Positions 47,870 through 50,138 of a stretch of 50,138 nucleotides of DNA are shown here, one piece after another. Source of the DNA: Candidatus Paceibacter sp. GTDB lineage: Bacteria; Patescibacteriota; Minisyncoccia; UBA9983. The translations under genes and the position numbers were made by a program. Where the stretch lies: positions 1-50,138 of the forward strand of contig JABWAS010000006.1 of NCBI GenBank assembly GCA_013360865.1, in the 5' to 3' direction. Every line of letters starts with the position of its first letter. The first letter of the stretch is position 1. The notes below the pieces were generated by a model. That model saw only the letters and a list, made by a program, of their open reading frames with translations. It was not told the origin of the DNA and made no database searches.

Positions 47870-49907
47870 AGCAAATACGGCTTTCGCTTTCCTGTTTTTA
47901 AACGGAGGAAAGTTTGCCAAAAATATTTTTAAAGATCTGGCGCTTCTGTCCAAATGGCAGCTGGCCGGAGTGCAGTCGCCTTTCGTGGATTTATTTTCCG
48001 CTAACATCGTGCTGGCCGAAGAAGGCAGTATGAGCGACAGCGCCAGCGCGAGCTGGTGGCTCAACTCCGGAGCATATTTTTATATAAAGAACGGTTACAG
48101 CTCCACCATCCAGGGGCCTTTGCCCAAAGACGATCCGTGGAGAATATATTACGAAGGCGACAACACGGAAGACACCGACGGCGGCTATTATCCGCAAAAC
48201 ATTTTTCGTCTCGTTACCAGAACGAAGTGGCAGGATTTAAAACAAGAGGTGTATTACAAAATAACCAAGCATAATTTGAGCGCCAGCACCAACCGCAACC
48301 AATCCAACGGCCTGCTCCTTTTTAACCGTTACCAGAACGGCGACAATTTGTATTATACCGGCATACGAGTGGACGGGACTTCCGTCATAAAGAAAAAGAA
48401 AAACGGCAATTACTACACGTTGGCGCAGGAAAAAGTTTTTAACGGCGCCTACGACGCTTCTTCCAATCCCAATCTTATACCGCAGAACGTCTGGATCGGA
48501 TTGCGCAGCGAAGTTTCCACCAGCGCCGACGGCACGGTGGACATAAAGCTTTATATGGACAACGGCAAGACAGGTTCCTGGGCGCTCATCGCCCAGGCCA
48601 AAGACAATAATACCAGCTACGGCGGTTCGGCAATCACCGCCGCCGGTTATGGCGGCATCAGAACTGATTTTATGGATGTGCAGTTCAGCGATTATAAAAT
48701 AGAAGAAGTGGAGCTAAGTTCCTCCTCTTCCGCGGTTTCTTCTGTTGAGTCGTCAAACAGTTTTTCGGCGTTTTCTTCGTCCGGTGTGGCAAGCTCCGCC
48801 TCTTCAATAGAAGAAACTAATTTTTCTTCTTCGGCGGCGGCTTCCAGTTTGCCTAAATCTTCCTCGTCGTCTTCACTGGCGACAAGCAGTAAATCTTCAA
48901 GCGCTGTTTCTTCCGCGGCGACTGCTTCGTCCAAATCATCCTCATCCTCTTCAACGGTAAAATCCTCATCGTCCGCATCCGCCAAAAAATCATCTTCAAG
49001 CTCTTCGGTTAAAAAGTCTTCCTCGTCTTCGTTAAAATCATCGTCGTCTCTGGCTAAATCTTCTTCGTCTTCATTTAAATCCTTATCTAGTTCAAGTGTT
49101 TCCGGCGCGGCGCAAAGCTCGGAGTCAGCTTCATCTTCATCAGAGCAGAGTCACGGAAATTCGGGTGAACATTCCAACAATGGCAATAACAATAACAACA
49201 ACGGGGGCGGAGGAGGAGGAATGATTTTTTCTCCATTTGCTCAAACGATTTCAAGCTCGTCTGAAAAATCGGAAGACGCTAACTCTTCGGAAGCAAATGA
49301 TAAGTCTCAAAAAGAACAGGAAAATCCAATAATTTCACAGAGCGGTAATACCAACCAAGGAGGAGGAGCGGGCGGGCAGAGCGGGGGGATTTCTTTCGGT
49401 GTTATAAATATTTCCGATATAACCCAGGACGTGAAGGCGGAGCTTCTTTCCGGAAAATTCGCCGTGGGAATGAATGACGAAAGGGTGGAAATTTTACAGA
49501 ATATGCTAGCCAGGGATCCGGAAATATATCCGGAAGGCAAAGTTACCGGATTTTACGGCCCGGCCACGGTCAGGGCGGTGCAGAGATTCCAGAAGAAGTA
49601 CGGTTTGGTTGGAGCCGGAACGCCGGACACGACAGGCTTCGGCCTGGCTGGTCCTAAAACAAGAGAAAAACTTAATGAACTTTTCGGTTCGGCGGAGTCG
49701 TCCTCAGAAAGTAAAAATCCCGGCGCGTCAAATGAATCAACCGGAACAGTTCAAAAACCTTTCATTTCCAGCGGGGCTTATAAAGTTTCAGATGTTTCCA
49801 AGATGACGCCGGAGCAGAAAGAAAGCCTTATAAAAGCCATCCGCGTCCAGATAGACGAGCTGTTGAAGAAAGTGATTGAACTGATGTCAGCCAAAAATCA
49901 ATCTTAG
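47859..49907 (+). CDS. Secreted Ser-rich protein with lectin-like and peptidoglycan-binding domains
   Basis: 682 residues. The start is a TTG overlapping the preceding gene by 11 bases; a signal-like segment follows, but the exact start is uncertain. A jelly-roll-like region (about 50-285) is followed by a long Ser/Lys/Ala repeat linker (about 286-430), an Asn/Gly tract, and a PG_binding_1 domain (about 525-605; VEILQNMLARDPEIYPEGKVTGFYGPATVRAVQRFQ). A helical tail ends the protein. It could tether the polymer to peptidoglycan: lectin domain outside, wall binding inside. Ser codons are mostly TCT/TCG/TCC/AGC, so the repeat is not one simple DNA unit. Confidence 0.85.
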   Translation: MAIKANTAFAFLFLNGGKFAKNIFKDLALLSKWQLAGVQSPFVDLFSANIVLAEEGSMSDSASASWWLNSGAYFYIKNGYSSTIQGPLPKDDPWRIYYEGDNTEDTDGGYYPQNIFRLVTRTKWQDLKQEVYYKITKHNLSASTNRNQSNGLLLFNRYQNGDNLYYTGIRVDGTSVIKKKKNGNYYTLAQEKVFNGAYDASSNPNLIPQNVWIGLRSEVSTSADGTVDIKLYMDNGKTGSWALIAQAKDNNTSYGGSAITAAGYGGIRTDFMDVQFSDYKIEEVELSSSSSAVSSVESSNSFSAFSSSGVASSASSIEETNFSSSAAASSLPKSSSSSSLATSSKSSSAVSSAATASSKSSSSSSTVKSSSSASAKKSSSSSSVKKSSSSSLKSSSSLAKSSSSSFKSLSSSSVSGAAQSSESASSSSEQSHGNSGEHSNNGNNNNNNGGGGGGMIFSPFAQTISSSSEKSEDANSSEANDKSQKEQENPIISQSGNTNQGGGAGGQSGGISFGVINISDITQDVKAELLSGKFAVGMNDERVEILQNMLARDPEIYPEGKVTGFYGPATVRAVQRFQKKYGLVGAGTPDTTGFGLAGPKTREKLNELFGSAESSSESKNPGASNESTGTVQKPFISSGAYKVSDVSKMTPEQKESLIKAIRVQIDELLKKVIELMSAKNQS

Positions 49908-49934
49908 ATCTAAAAAATAAAATCTAAAATCTTA

Positions 49935-50138
49935 ATGAAAAGCAAATTTATAAAAACAAAATTATTTTATTTAACTACCATTGTTTTTGTGGTTTGTTTT
50001 TTCACTTTAGTTTGGACCGACAACGCGGCAAACGCATCTTCCGACAACCTCGTCCCCAACCCCTCTCTGGAAACCGCTTCCACCACGCAAGCCGGTCTTC
50101 CTTATGGCTGGCGCAAAGGAGGCTGGGGAACGAATACC
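49935..50138 (+). CDS. Secreted protein, N-terminal part only (runs off the window)
   Basis: 68 codons visible: signal peptide (MKSKFIKTKLFYLTTIVFVVC..., hydrophobic to about 28) and then ASSDNLVPNPSLETAS...GWRKGGWGTN, the usual start of a carbohydrate-binding jelly-roll module. It continues past the window end. It lies 27 bases after the Ser-rich gene, so it is probably in the same operon. Confidence 0.75.
   Translation, partial: MKSKFIKTKLFYLTTIVFVVCFFTLVWTDNAANASSDNLVPNPSLETASTTQAGLPYGWRKGGWGTNT

Noticed and set aside
48715-49130. Ser-rich stretch as a tandem DNA repeat or CRISPR-like array
   Set aside because: Codons vary and there is no constant repeat and spacer pattern; it is a low-complexity protein linker.

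Overview
The window looks like a chromosomal segment of a Candidate Phyla Radiation (Patescibacteria) bacterium, most likely of the Parcubacteria type. This is inferred from gene content and style: a threonyl-tRNA synthetase without a TGS domain, a compact SMC, a small GIY-YIG protein, a GtrA protein with an extra membrane N-terminus, a DUF5667-like secreted protein, several Ser-rich secreted proteins, and many short palindromes inside and between genes. TGA is used as a stop codon (for example in dprA), so the code is the standard bacterial one. No rRNA, CRISPR array, prophage or insertion sequence with a transposase was seen.

Layout. 1-5.8 kb: a hypothetical gene, then thrS and dnaE on the minus strand. 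5.8-11.5 kb: rnhB and a purine block (purM on plus, purQ-purL on minus). 11.6-17.5 kb: plus-strand rpmF, a nusB-Nudix fusion, rnc, a cupredoxin, a hypothetical gene, a zinc-ribbon protein and a hinge-less smc. 17.5-18.8 kb: a probable undescribed structured RNA with its own promoter and terminator on the minus strand, a small membrane protein, a cupin, tRNA-Leu and a GIY-YIG protein. 19-26.8 kb: parB, topA, two hicBA toxin-antitoxin pairs, dprA, serS and ftsQ. 26.9-28.3 kb: an AT-rich restriction-modification pair. 28.4-36.3 kb: a large conjugation-type ATPase, gtrA, a DHH phosphoesterase, dnaX without the zinc module, tRNA-Gln and an AI-2E-type permease. 36.4-42.4 kb: lon, a DNA glycosylase and secreted or hypothetical proteins.

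42.4-50.1 kb is a cell-surface polysaccharide operon: a nucleotide-sugar dehydrogenase, a processive membrane glycosyltransferase, a polysaccharide deacetylase with two lectin-like domains, a Ser-rich protein with a peptidoglycan-binding domain, and the start of another secreted protein. Its leader carries a strong promoter and what I recognise as a class II cyclic-di-GMP riboswitch whose 3' half overlaps an intrinsic terminator. The geometry predicts an ON switch, so that c-di-GMP turns on matrix polysaccharide production. This is the most exciting system in the window.

Two further themes run through the window. First, palindromic repeats have landed in frame inside conserved genes (dnaE, ftsQ, gtrA, mpg), reminiscent of Rickettsia palindromic elements; the dnaE element has a second copy upstream of parB. 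Second, lead core genes (thrS, dnaE, rnhB, topA, lon, gtrA, mpg, the AI-2E permease) have a -10 box 6-12 nt upstream of the start codon and no Shine-Dalgarno, so they are probably leaderless or nearly so. Purine and hypothetical genes instead have strong Shine-Dalgarno sequences.
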